A DNA stretch of 64,000 nucleotides from Pyrocephalus nanus (Eukaryota > Chordata > Aves > Passeriformes > Tyrannidae). Of the stretch, positions 37,552-49,157 are shown piece after piece (position 1 is the first letter of the stretch; each line of letters starts with the position of its first letter). The translations under genes and the position numbers were made by a program. The stretch spans positions 29,090,145 to 29,154,144 of the forward strand of contig CM076266.1 in assembly GCA_038380795.1 (NCBI GenBank), written 5' to 3'. The notes beneath the pieces are model-generated. The model saw nothing but the letters and a program-made list of their open reading frames with translations, was not told the origin of the DNA and did not search any database.

Positions 37552-38935
37552 AGAATCATAGAAACATAGAATATACTGAGTTTGAAGGGACCCATCAGGA
37601 TCATCAAGTCCAGCTCCTGGCCCTGCACAGGAGACCCCAACAATCACACCGTGTGCCTGAGAGTGTTGTCCAAATGCTTCTTGAACTCAGACAGGCGTGA
37701 TGTTGTGACCACTCCCCTGGGGAGCCTGTTCTAGTGCTCAGCCACCCTCTGAGTGAAAAACCTTTTCCTGGTATCTAGCCTAAAGCTCCCCCAACTCAGC
37801 TTCCTGCCATTTCCTCGAGTCCTGTCATTGGTCATGAGAGTGGAGAGATCAGTACCTGCTGCTCTGCTTCCCCTCGTGAGGATGTTGAAGACTGCAGTGA
37901 GGTCTCCCCTCAGTCTCCTCCAGGCTGAACAGACCAAGTGACCTCAGCTGCCCCTCAGATGGCTTCCCATCCAGACCCTGCACCATCCTTGTGGCCCTCC
38001 TTTGGATACTCTCTAAGAGCCAAACGTCTTTTTTATATTGCGGTACCCAAAAAATGCATGCAGTATTCAAGGTGAGGCTGCCCCAGTGCAGAGCAGAGTG
38101 GGACAATCCCCTTCCTGGACCGGCTGGCGATGCTTTGCCTGATGCCCCTCAGGACAAGGTTGGCCCTCCTGGCTGCCAGGGCACTGCTGACTCATATTCA
38201 ACTTGCCATCAACCAGGACCCCCAGGTCCCTTTCCATAGCGCTGCTCTCCAGCCTCTCCTTCCCTAGTCTATACACACAACCAGGATTGCCCCGTCCCAG
38301 GAGCAGAATCCAGCACTTGCCCTTGTTAAACTTCATAGGGTTGGTGAGAGATTGCCCACTCCCTAATTTGTTGAGGTCTCTCTGCAGGGCCTCTCTGCCC
38401 TGGAGGGAGTCACTAAATCGCTCCCCCCAGTTTAGTGTTTTTGGCAAAACTTAGTATTCCTTTAAGTCCTGCATCCAAGTTGTTAATGAAGATGCTGAAG
38501 AGAACTGGGCTGAAAATGGAGCCCTATGGAACCCCACTAGTGACTGGATGCCAGCCAATGTTACCCCATTCATTATAACTCTTCTGCCCAACCTGTGAGC
38601 CAGTTGCTCACTTTTTACATAACACAGTTATCCAGCTTTGTCCTGGACGTTTTGTCCAGAAGGATACTGAGAGAGTATCAAAAACTTTGCTGAAGTCCAA
38701 AAAGATGACATCTACTGGCTTTCCTAGATCAGCTAGGTGGGTTACCCTGTCACAGAAGGAAATCAGGTTCCACAAGCACGACTTTCCCCTCAGGAAGCCG
38801 AGCCGGCTGTAGCTGAAGACTGCGTTGTCCTCCACATGTTTTTCAATACCTCCCAGAATAATCTTTTCCATGATTTTACTGGGCACTGAAGTGAGACTGA
38901 CCAGCCTGTCATTTCCAGGGTCCTCCTTGAGTGCA
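37552..38935 (-). mobile_element. CR1 non-LTR retrotransposon, 5'-truncated, inactive
   Basis: Minus-strand element of about 1.4 kb. Its 3' terminus on the left carries the CR1-type repeat (AATCATAGAAACATAGAAT as read on the + strand). Reverse-transcriptase sequence is clear on the minus strand: RLGFLRGKSC and DVIFLDFSKVFDT (38.6-38.8 kb), then a GVPQGS-type motif whose Q codon is now a stop (38524-38526), then the FADDT site changed to FAKNT (38434-38448), then MKFNKGKC and DLGVLVDGKLNMSQQC. In-frame stops lie at about 38608 and 38524, with a frame change near 38.43 kb. The endonuclease part is missing. It cannot be active. Confidence 0.92.
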
Positions 38936-39902
38936 CCTTAAGTGCAACTTGAGTGCAACCTAACACTGAAGCCATAAGGGTATAAACCAGCACCTGGTTC
39001 TTAAAATTATGCTGGACCTCTTCCTCTCCCTGGGCCTTTGAGCTAGTGTGGGGGCATTTACACCTCTTTGAAGGGGAGCTAAAATACCACTACTTTGGCT
39101 GATACAAAAATCTAGTGAGTTTTGGTTATCAGGGAACTTGCTCCCCAGAAGGCTTTGGTGATGGTTTTGGTATAAAGGAGAGGAAGACCCTCGTGTTTTA
39201 TACCTGTTTTGCATAGATTTAAGTGACTTGGATGAGTGCCGGACTGTGAAGATGCAGGGTCTCTTTATTTACTTGCCTTTTGTACTGAAAATATAAGAAG
39301 CAAAGGTAATTCTGTTGTAATACAGCTGAAGAAAAATGTTTCTAAATTCTCTCCTTTTTTCCAGTTTTTTAAAAATTATTAAACAAAGGTCACACGCTTC
39401 AAAAGCCCTTTTATACAGAATTAGCTTTATAAAAACAAAGAGTGAGTGAAGAGAAAATGCTTGGACAACTCCTAGAAACAACTCGCATCATTTTGAAAAC
39501 CCTGTTGTTAACAATGTCTCCTTTTCAATAGACTTTTTAAAGACTCTTTTTCCAAGGTTACTAAAGAGAGCAAGTTTTCTTGGTGGTTTGATGATGGTGG
39601 CTTCAGAGATGCATAGCACATGATTTTTTCAGTTGGAGGTAAAAGACCTTCCATGAGTGGCATGATGTGTGGTACCTGAGTCTGCACAGAAGTGTCTACA
39701 ACACTGTCAAAGTCAGAGTTTAAGAATATTAAAAAAAAAAAAAGTGGAAGAAAACCAGAGCTTAATGCAACTTTGTACATTCTTTCAGCATGCAGGCATA
39801 AACATGGTAGTTGCAGCACATTTTCTATGGACTAGTGACGTGAGAACTGTGGCAGTTCATTGTATAACACTGTACAGCAGCAATAGGCTTTTTGCTTACT
39901 AA

Positions 39903-39908
39903 AATAAA
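39903..39908 (+). promoter_or_regulatory. Candidate MTURN poly(A) signal AATAAA (proximal to CR1)
   Basis: First canonical hexamer I found after the CR1 insertion, within ACTAAAATAAAATGTAAG. Confidence 0.35.
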
Positions 39909-40675
39909 ATGTAAGACCGGTGGTTTCCATCCCTGCTTTAAGTCCCTAAATTTTTCTTTCCTCTCCAGCTAGGACAGATACTATAACCTTAAACAGAGCC
40001 TTCCTTCAGGAAAACCTTTCTCTTCGTAGCATCCAGTCCTTGGCTCACGGCTCATACAAGTAGGGGCTGACTTTCCTCTGTTCTAGCATAATGTAAGCGA
40101 GCAATTCACAGTAGCCCAAGCAGGAGGCAAAGTCCTGCCATCCAGGTTTGCTGGCCACTTGCACCCTTTTGGCTCAGGGGGAGGTGCAGGCACCCACCCA
40201 CACACCTGCACAAGCCGTGGCACGGCTGCATCGCGAGCTGGGCTGCAGGGTCGGTCTGACTGGCATGTAACCCTCTGCCTTTCTACAGACAGGCAGTTTT
40301 CCAGCTGGATCAGTCCTACCATCTGGCTAAGTGTGTGGCTGCATAGACGAGTGCCAGCACAGCGGAGGCGAGGGTGCAGGGCTGGACCAGGGTAGTAGCT
40401 GAAGACCCGCTGTTAAATGCACCTTGCACAGCGTTAGGGGCCAAATGCTGTGAGGGATTGACTCCATAAGGCTCAGTGGAGAACTGGGCTCTGGCTGGCA
40501 GCGGGAGAGGCAGGAATTCAGGAAACGAGGAAAGACTGTAAGATCCAGTGCTTGTAACTGCATACAGGAGGTTGTAATATGTACTGCACTCTGCTACCTT
40601 TCCCTGTGTATTGATTGAATTGTTAATGAGGGGTTGAACATTAATGTGGTTGCAAGCAAACAATGCTGTAAATTA

Positions 40676-40683
40676 TGTAGATA
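40676..40683 (+). promoter_or_regulatory. Pumilio-type motif TGTAGATA in MTURN 3' UTR
   Basis: Matches UGUANAUA in an AT-rich stretch about 300 nt before the distal hexamers. One short motif, so weak on its own. Confidence 0.3.
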
Positions 40684-40981
40684 TATTATTATTTTCTGTA
40701 TTCACTAACTCACTTTTTTTTGGAATGCCAAATGCCATTTGGGTGACTTCCACACCAGACTGCAAGTGCTGGACAGCTGGGGGCCCTTCTGCAGTGCACA
40801 CCCCTGCAAAACTCCCACTGAAGCCAGCAAGATTTTGTTCAGATGGGACCTGCAGGACCAGGGGATGCGTGAGGCTTGGTCCTGCAGAGACCTGAGCACT
40901 CTCATTCCCTCTCACTTTGCTAGGAGTGGAATGTGTTGAGAACCCTGCTGCTGAACTGAAGCATGACCAACCAGCACTGAG

Positions 40982-40987
40982 AATAAA
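40982..40987 (+). promoter_or_regulatory. Candidate MTURN poly(A) signal AATAAA
   Basis: Canonical hexamer, with a second AATAAA 38 nt downstream at 41026-41031. The pair makes 41.0-41.06 kb the most likely distal 3' end. Confidence 0.45.
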
Positions 40988-41025
40988 CTGGAATTTTATA
41001 CATAGAAGATTTAATTTACATGTGT

Positions 41026-41031
41026 AATAAA
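41026..41031 (+). promoter_or_regulatory. Candidate distal MTURN poly(A) signal AATAAA
   Basis: Second of two closely spaced canonical hexamers; the following AT-rich sequence includes T-rich blocks from about 41055. Confidence 0.45.
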
Positions 41032-41059
41032 TGTGAATGAGCATTAATATAGAATGTAT

Positions 41060-44000
41060 TTTATCGAAAAATATTGATTCCTTACTTTGACCAAATACAT
41101 TTCTGTATTACTGTGTTACTTGTTCCATGCTTGCCAAGTGATGCAAGAGATGCAGAACTGATATGGTTGTATTATGAAGTGGTTTTATATTTTATTTGTA
41201 TTTTATTTTTCCCTTCCCTCCACCACATATTGCAGTTAGTAGCCATTCGATAATTAATCAGAGGTGGCATGAACCAGTGGCTAGGCTGAAGACTGAGACA
41301 CAAGCTTTGCCAACATAAATGCTTGCAAACCTGGGAAATGAGTGAAAAGATGAGGATTCTTAGCTCTGCCATTGCCTTGCCCTGAGCTTCAAGTGGGTCT
41401 CTGTGGCTAGGTGTTCAAGGCAGGCCTCTTGTGCATCCAGGCCTCTAGAAAATTTAGAAGGAGCAGGGTAACTCCTTTGAAAGTCCCACCTTAATCCTTT
41501 TGTAAAAGGAAGTGTGAATATTATTTACCCAGCAGTGTATACAGTGCTTTAGATCTGTGAGTGAGTAGAGACACACGTGAGTATTGCCTATCCTCAAAGC
41601 AAACCACTAATGAAAGGACATAGAAAAGTGTCCCTTTTCCCTCACCATTTTCTTGTAGGCATTTCATGCTCCTAACTAAATATAAATATACCAGAACAAA
41701 GCCTCTTGCAGAACTGGCGCTTCTGGAAATGAGTGGCATGAATGCAGTGAGCAGAGTGCTGCTTGGGGGATGAGAAATACATGGGATGCCAGAGGGAAGC
41801 ACAGATTTCAGAAATGCGACAGCTGGTTTGGGTAGCAGGGGCAAGAGTGAGCAAGGCCCCTTCCAGAGAGATGCTGTGATTTCTGAGACAGCCCAAACCA
41901 TCCTGCCAAGTGGCTGCTTATTGAACCCGTGCCGTTTATAAAACAGCTCCTCTGGACTTTACTGGGGCCTTGAGCTCAGTCGTGTTTTTCCATTAGTGTC
42001 CTGCCTGATGACTGCATTCAGATGGTTGAGGGGGGAAAGGATGGAGAAAAGGCAAAGTGAAAAGCCTTCTCTTCCTCAGCATCATGAAACTGTGTGAGCA
42101 GGTAGGAGCAGCAGTCAGGGTGCAGGGTGCCCAGTAACACCTCTTAAAGGGACTTGCTCTGTGCGTAGTGCTGTGCCTTTGAAAGTCGCATACTTGTAAA
42201 GAATGCCACTTTTGATGGGAATAGGCAGAGTTGGTTTTCCTGCACCAGCGATATGCACACCAGCTGCTGCCTCTTGTTGCTGTGTCCTACATATGGTGTG
42301 CTGTGTGAGACAGGGTCTGGGGACAGCGTGGAGGAGTTCATGCTACAACAAAGCTTAATAGGTCACTGCCTTTTCCCCCTTTACAAGGTGGGACGTGAGG
42401 CTCTGACAGTAAAAGTGATTGCAATACCGTTGTGGACATTGTTTTGGAAAGATGCCATTCAGGATATATTCCCAGCCTCTTTCATCGTGTTTCCTGATCT
42501 TTCTCTGGGATCCAGAGCGGACGTCCATGGCTGTTTTGCTCAACATCAGGTTTAGCTGTGGCATGGGGCAAGATTACCAGTTCATCCATCCTCACCCTGT
42601 GTCCATCCTTAGCCCATGTCCATACTTCCCTCCTGTCCGTCCTAACCATTCAGTTCTTGTCAGAATTTCTCACTAACAAAGGAGGGAAAGCGTAGGAAAG
42701 GGGAGAGAAGCACCTCTTACCTCCCACAGCTTGCAGCCGGGTGCCTCAGTGAAGGCTGCAGTTCAGCACAGTGTGTGTTACCAAGTCACATTGTCTTCTC
42801 TGCACAGGGGGATGAGGTGGCATGGGAGCTGTATTATCCCTTGATGACCCGTGAGTGGTCCGTGCCAGGCAGGGGTTATGCAGAAGGCAGTAGTCTTTTA
42901 GGTGCCAATCCCATTATCTTCACAGGGAGTGATGTCTAGCCAAGTGATCCACTCTCTGAAAATCATAACCCGTTGAGGCTTTCCAAGCTGGGCACCCAGA
43001 AAATGAGACTTGTCTAGTTGGATGTCTCTTTCTCAGTGCTGGCTGGTTTTGGTCTGGCCACAGGACATTAGAAATTAGACAGGAAGCATCCCTTAAGGGG
43101 CTCTAGCTGGATGCACCTCTCTCTAAATCACTGAGCGTAGGCAAATGCTTTGTTTGATCTGTTTAATTCTGGCAGGACCTCCCCTCCTCCCTCGCAGCCT
43201 GTCTGTGCAGCCAGCTGCAGCTGGGAAGGCTTTGTGTGAGAGCCAGGCAGGAGTGACTCAGGGCAGCAGCTCCTAGACCTTGTAACAGGCTGGGCTTGAG
43301 GTGGTACTTGCAGAGTCACCAGGGAGCTGAAGGCTCAGGGATATCACTTCCAAGGCAGATATTAAAATAAATAGGTTGTCTAAATGTGGTACTTACCTGT
43401 GATAGGGAAGGCTCTGAGGACAGAGCTTGTCACTTTGGGTTTTTATTAGACTTCTGAGACTTAGTTGCACTGTTGGTATCTGATGTCTCTGTCAAGTGTA
43501 CAAAGGAAACCTCTTGACTTAAACACAGTCACCTGTTCAGTGGGCCAGATTATTATTTACATGATCTATGTTTCATTTTTTTCTCATTTCTTAATTTTTT
43601 TTAAAGAAAGAAAGTCCCTAAAGGCACGTCTGCATTACTGCAAGTGGATTCTACAGAGCCACGCAGCACTGCATTGTCAGTACAAGATCGGACATTAAAA
43701 AAAAAATACAGATTAACAAAAAGGGCCTTGATTTGTCTGCAGAAAAAAAAACCTTATCTGAACTAGTTATTTCTGAGTACAGTAAAGTTCACTGGTTTCA
43801 TGTAAAATACATTGAACTTTGAAATTCCCTTTCTGTACCAACATGCTGTTGCTCATGTAGGCAGGGATCTGCGGTAACGCTGCATGCAAAGGAAGTTTCA
43901 TCTGCTGGGGGGGAGGTGGTGGAAACATCAGCTCTGGATTTCACTGAGTGCAGTTTCTTTGTTGTTGTCAAGTTTTCCTTTACTAATGTAGGGACCAGTC

Positions 44001-47000
44001 AGCCTTCAACACGTCAAGCAGAAATCATGTTGTGCCACACCATGCCAAAGCTGTGTTTGGTGTGGTTTCGACCATTTTTCTGGCTGGAAGATGTGTCTTT
44101 GGGACTACAAAGCTGGGAAAATGGGTCACCGAAAGTTACCCTTTTGTTCAGCACTTTCAAAGGTGTAAGCCTTCAGTGAAGTACTGTCTTCCTTCTGATC
44201 CTTCTTCCTCCTGATCCTCCTTCCTCTCCCACCACTGAGGCATCAAATCCAGCAGTGTCATTACACCATGAGCTTGCCATTAAAGAGCTTACCAAAACTG
44301 GTGACTGATGGAGTCTTTTCTGTGGGAGCAAAATCAGCTAACTTTCGAATCTGGGCGCCTAAAACAGCCACAATGCATGTGATGAAGGGAGAGACAGGCT
44401 TGAATTTCCTGGGCACTGCTGATGTGTATGGTGGTATAACACAGTGTTTAAAGGTGTAAGGAGGAGAAAATTACGTCATTTGAGCTTTGGGCATTTCAAA
44501 GCCATCCCTGCTGGACCCAGAACCATCAGGTGGTTTGGCACAGTCTGAGGTGGTGGATTTAGAAGCTGGGAATTGGTGGTAATATTTGTATATGAGCCAG
44601 TATTTCAGACCTCTCAGGTCCTTTTCTGTTTTGCACAGATTAGGGAGACATCTGTTCTAATTAAGAGACATGTAATAATGCTGAAATGAAAATTGGTGAT
44701 TCTGTTCAAATAATTTGCCTTTTTTCTTTAAACACTTCACTTTTAATTGCTGCCTAGACATCATCTCACCCTGATTTAGTTGAAAGAATGCTGTCGGTTG
44801 TTAGCTTTTGTCTCAAGGCTCTGTGGGCTGACATGTTCCAGCCCATGGAAGAGCAAGTGCTTTAACTTAGCACTTGTTTTATATTTTTGGCACTTCCCAG
44901 GGCACGAGCACTGAGAGAAGCGTGCCAATTACATGCTTCATGGTGTGCCCAGAACCCTTAGTGCTGTCTGTAAAGCCATTCCTGTGGTTCGTGGAGTACC
45001 TGCCAGGACTGATTCCCTCATGTTGGTGCATGATCCCGACAACACAAGCCCCCAAGCCTCTTGAGAGACCTTTGCATATGGTGGAAGCCACTGTGGCAGT
45101 TAGGCAGATACAGCTGCCTTTGTGGAAACGATGATGATCCCAAGCAGCTCTTTAGCTGCTTGGAGCCTGCTGCCCACTCAGATCTGCTGGATGGAATTCT
45201 TCCTGGCATCAGAAGACTGAACAAATTTAGACAGTTTAGACAGCAGCCCTCTGCTAATATGGACCTCATATTAGACCACATCTGCCCCGCTGTGGTGGGG
45301 AGCTGCCCCACAAGGTGGTGGCTGCAGCCAGGGGCACTCTGTCACGTGCACAGCTTTTGCCCAGTCCACATCTGTAGCTCTCCAGAGTTATGTCACACCT
45401 TCCCTAAGTCAAGAAATCGGAATATTCCAGGGCTGTGATAGGCTTTGGCTTTGTCTCAAGGAGAACAGATCCATTAGAGGTACGTAGTTTGTGCTTCCTC
45501 TGTAGTTTCCTGCCTAATGGTCTATTCCCCCACCATGGCTGTCCTCAAATGGTCAGCTGGGAAGTGCAGTTACCCTCCTTGGCAGCACCATGTACTGTTT
45601 TAAGGCACACGTCAGATTTTATGCTTGCTTTGCTTTCTGCAAATCTTACATTCCTTGTTCTCTGTGGCGAGGTTCTTGCTTCTGCCACTTCTTTAGTGAT
45701 GGATGAAATGCCATAAAAAAGCAAGTCTAACTTTATTTCCAGTGCCTGTGCTTTTCACCAAAGTAAGTAGTGCTGTAGTTGTAACACCAAGGCAAGATTT
45801 GTATGCCTTTTATTAGACAAACTGATACAGCAAGCCACAAGCTCTCAAGCTCCCAAGTGCATCCCACGCTGAAATAAAAGCAGCAATTATTATGGGGCAG
45901 TCTGATAGCAGGTAATATCTCTCCATGACAGCCTAGCCTTGCTTGTACACTTTTCTTGAGGTATTGCTGCCATAATGGTGCGATGGAACAGGCAGTGTTA
46001 GAGCCAGGGTTTTATTTACAGCCTCTGGTAGTGCTAAAGGGCCCAGAAGCTGGTTGTGTCAGCTGTGTTATACCCACCACAGGGCTCCTTCGGAGCGTGT
46101 GAAGGGCAGTAGCATGCCATGAGCTCCGAAGCCTCTATGGTTTTGGGTTTGTAGCAGTCCCCTAGAGGTCAGCAGAGCCTACATTTTGAAGCAACTTTAG
46201 CGGATGGTAGCACTGCGGGAACGATAAAAGCAAGCTTGCTGCTGGCCTGTGAGGCACTGCTTTTGCTCTCTGGCAATATCATCTGTTGCTGGAGGAAGGA
46301 TCAGGCTGGGGAAACAAAAAGAATCAGCGCATGGGATAAGAAGTCCTGCTTTGGAGACAGGCAGATGGGTTGAGAACTTGCCTTGGAGAAAGACCACAGG
46401 GAGGAGGGGGAGAAGCAGCTCCAGAAGATGGGTGCTAGCATTGTCAAAGCTGCACAGGGCATTGGGAACTGGTAACTAAACCTCTTCCTTCCAGTGGTAC
46501 CCATTCTTCCTGGGATTGTGGCTGGACTGTAGAGCATCAGGAGCAATGTCCTGGCAGAGTAAGCTCCGCTGCAGCTGCGCTTTGTGTGTGTGCATCTGTG
46601 CTCCAGTGTTGCTGCTGGTCACACTGATCTGCTCTCAGCGTTCAGCTCTGTCCACAGTGCCACACTGGTCTCGGCCACGCTGCAGCCCCTGCAGTCAGTC
46701 CCTCATTTAGGCACTCACTTTACCTGCAACTCCGGCCCGGGGCTAGAGGTGGAGCTGGGTTCTCCCTAGACTTTTTCAGCTTCTGAGGTTGGAATGGCAG
46801 TGTAAGGGAGCCAGGCTCTACCGCATTCACATGACTTGAGGCTGACAACCTGGTCGCAGATAGCCACTCCATGTCCAGTCAGCTTTCCACAGTTCCAGGA
46901 GAGGGACTGAGTTTTGGCACAAGGCACGGGAACAGACGTAGGCTAAAGGATGCTGAAGAGATTTTGAGTGGCGAGTCCTACCTGCTTGTGCTAGTGATCC

Positions 47001-48486
47001 AGGGGCCAGACCCCAAACCAAGACCTTAATTCCTGCTCCCAGCCCCTGGAAACTCAGCCTTGCAGTGAGCAGTCTGGTCAGAGGAAGATCCAAAACCAGC
47101 CCTGCTTTTGCATGCAGGGCACTGCCAACGTGTGCATCACATTTCTCAGTTATGAGAAAACCAGTTACCTTGAGTGGATGTGAGCTTGCATTCCCCACCT
47201 ACAGCTGCAGACCAAATAACTGGAAGTGCAGTTAGCAAAATATGCCTCTTTCTCCCCAGTTTTTCTTCTGGTCAGCATGCCCAGGACTATGGCTGCCCTT
47301 TTTCCAATTGTTTAGCTGGATACTCTCCAAGCACAGCTCTCCATTTTCCTCTGCATCCTTAAGGACCATATGCTCGGCTCCAGCAAAGAACAGAGACTTG
47401 CAGGCTCTGTTCAGGAGGACATGAAGTGCTGGAAACACAGCAATTCACACAGAAAATCAGTGCCAGTTTTTATGCCTTCATGCTGTCCCTTTTGGTTAAT
47501 AAAAGTTCGGAAATTTTTATACTGGCTCTTCTTGAAGGCTTTTTCTTTTTTATTGTTCTGTTACTCACTGTTTGCTGTACTTATTTTTGTTTCTGCAAAA
47601 CCCTTATCAGGAAAGGTTTTGAACTGCCTGTTAGTCATGTAGCAGCAATGGGGAGTGGCAGCTCTGGATGCCGAGCATGTGAGTTTGTGCCCCACTCACA
47701 TCTCATGACAAAGGCTGCTGATGTGTAACCCACAACGTGTCAATGGCTTTCTTGGCTGCCCTGCCGAGGGTGGTCAACCACTGTGCCAGTCACATCTCTC
47801 CTTCATGTGCCCCTGGCTATGGAAAGGGAATGCCTTAACCTTGATGAATTCAGCTCTGTTTTTTTTGAGCCCTCTGAAGTCAGTGTAGCAGACTGCAATG
47901 AAATTGCTTATGCAAAACCTAAATTACAAAGCACAGAGCGTGGACCCTTTCTCACCACTGTGAAATGTCTGAGCCTGAGGGCAAGACAGTTTTATGGATG
48001 CAGCAAGCCATGAGTTGAAGATGTAAAGTGTGATAATGAAATGTTTGCTGAGACTTCTCCAAGTGTGCCTGAGGGTTTCCTTCCCACTAGTCCCAGGGCA
48101 CGGGTGTGTGTTTTTCCATCTCTGTAGGATAGCAGGAGGCACCTTTCCGGGAATCACCACAGCAAGGCTCTTGCTGAATTTTTTCAGATTTTGCCCATAT
48201 AGTTTCTTTGTTGTGTCATCCAGAAAAAGGGAGGGAGGGCATTACTTGCAGAACTGGTAATGTGATCACTAACCTGGCTTTGTCAGTGCTCCCTGAACCC
48301 TCCCAAGTAGAGATGAGCAGTTAATTAGGTAACTGGCCCCATGCAGCATCTCTGGTAAAAGACAGTTTGCAGTGCAGCAGCAGATCAGCAAAAGTGCATA
48401 CTACCAGCCCCAGGAACGTGCTTTCATCCATCAGCACACAAAAGAGCTCAAGAGGAAAACTAGGGATAGACTTGCCATTTCTGGGT
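41060..48486. other. Gene-free stretch downstream of MTURN
   Basis: No exon, RNA gene or CpG island was recognised. ZNRF2, the human gene after MTURN, is not seen; its first exon would be expected in GC-rich sequence. Frames around 43.9-45.5 kb (up to 125 codons) are not recognisable. Confidence 0.6.
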
Positions 48487-48487
48487 T

Positions 48488-48601
48488 AGAGTCACAGGAT
48501 CATTAAGGTTGGAAGGGACCTTTAAGTTATCATTGAGTCCAACCATTAACCTAACACTGCCAGGTACACCACTTAACAGTCTTCAGAAACATGTAAGAAA
48601 T
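48488..48601 (-). mobile_element. CR1 3'-tail fragment
   Basis: On the minus strand it reads ACCTGGCAGTGTTAGG, TTAATGGTTGGACTC, then AAGGTCCCTTCCAACCTTAA, TGATCC: the CR1 3' UTR tail and terminus. About 114 nt. The left arm of an inverted repeat (48547-48601) lies within it. Confidence 0.85.
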
Positions 48602-49157
48602 GGGGGAGATAGCATCTCAAACAGGGGTGAGGGGCTGTTTTTGCAGGGAAAAAAAATCAAATCATATTTGTTACTGTGGAAACGGAGCAATGAACACAGC
48701 CCCAGAGGAACTGTGACCTTGGGCCAAAAGGCTGCAGGAAGACCCAAAGAGAAGGCATCTAGGAGATCACAGATCCCTTTTCAAAGGTGACTCTGTTTCA
48801 GGAGCTGGTGGCATAGTCAAGACAGGAAAAGGGAATGGCGAAGAGGAGATACAAGAGGAATGAGACCAGGAAGGAACTGGTGGAGAAAAGGATTGGTTTG
48901 GTCCAAGGTGGGACTGGAGAAGGCCTTGTGACAGATGAATGCAGCCAAGCTGAGCCAAAGCCAGTCACTGAAATGGACATGGAGACGTAGCAGCATCTGA
49001 TGGAAAAACACTCAGGCAAACATAGCTGTAGCAAGAGCCTTTGAGCAGCAACCACTGCAGCTCTTCTTCCTCCTCACCAGCTCCCCAGGAGGTTCCTGCA
49101 CTATTTCTTACATGTTTCTGAAGACTGTTTAGTAGTGGACCTGGCAGTGCTTAGTTG
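48547..49157. repeat. Inverted repeat, 55-nt arms, 501-nt spacer
   Basis: Arms 48547-48601 and 49103-49157 are reverse complements at 48 of 55 positions, with an uninterrupted 27-nt match at the inner ends. Both arms carry the CR1-like CTGGCAGTG segment, so this is probably a pair of oppositely oriented CR1 relics rather than DNA-transposon ends. Confidence 0.8.
49103..49157 (+). mobile_element. CR1 relic, right arm of the inverted repeat
   Basis: On the + strand it carries AGTAGTGGACCTGGCAGTGC, which is CR1 3'-tail-like, but the terminal TTCCAACC...TTCTATG part is missing and sequence after 49157 is unrelated. It is a truncated copy. Confidence 0.6.

Larger units (their letters stand above)
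36714..41055 (+). other. MTURN: MTURN 3' UTR (inferred, about 4.3 kb, includes an antisense CR1)
   Basis: I see no canonical AATAAA between the stop and the CR1 insertion at 37.55 kb. AATAAA hexamers appear at 39903, 40982 and 41026, and the sequence between 40.6 and 41.1 kb has the AT-rich look of a vertebrate distal 3' UTR. Human MTURN mRNA, as I recall it, also has a 3' UTR of several kilobases. The extent is inferred. Confidence 0.5.

Noticed and set aside
43916..45438. Series of frames (60-125 codons) that looked like a possible decayed gene
   Set aside because: Joining frames gave no recognisable protein and no splice-consistent structure; a database search would be needed to revive this.
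48547..49157. Non-autonomous DNA transposon with terminal inverted repeats
   Set aside because: The arms contain CR1 3'-tail sequence and the left one continues into a full CR1 terminus outside the arm, so they are not transposon ends.
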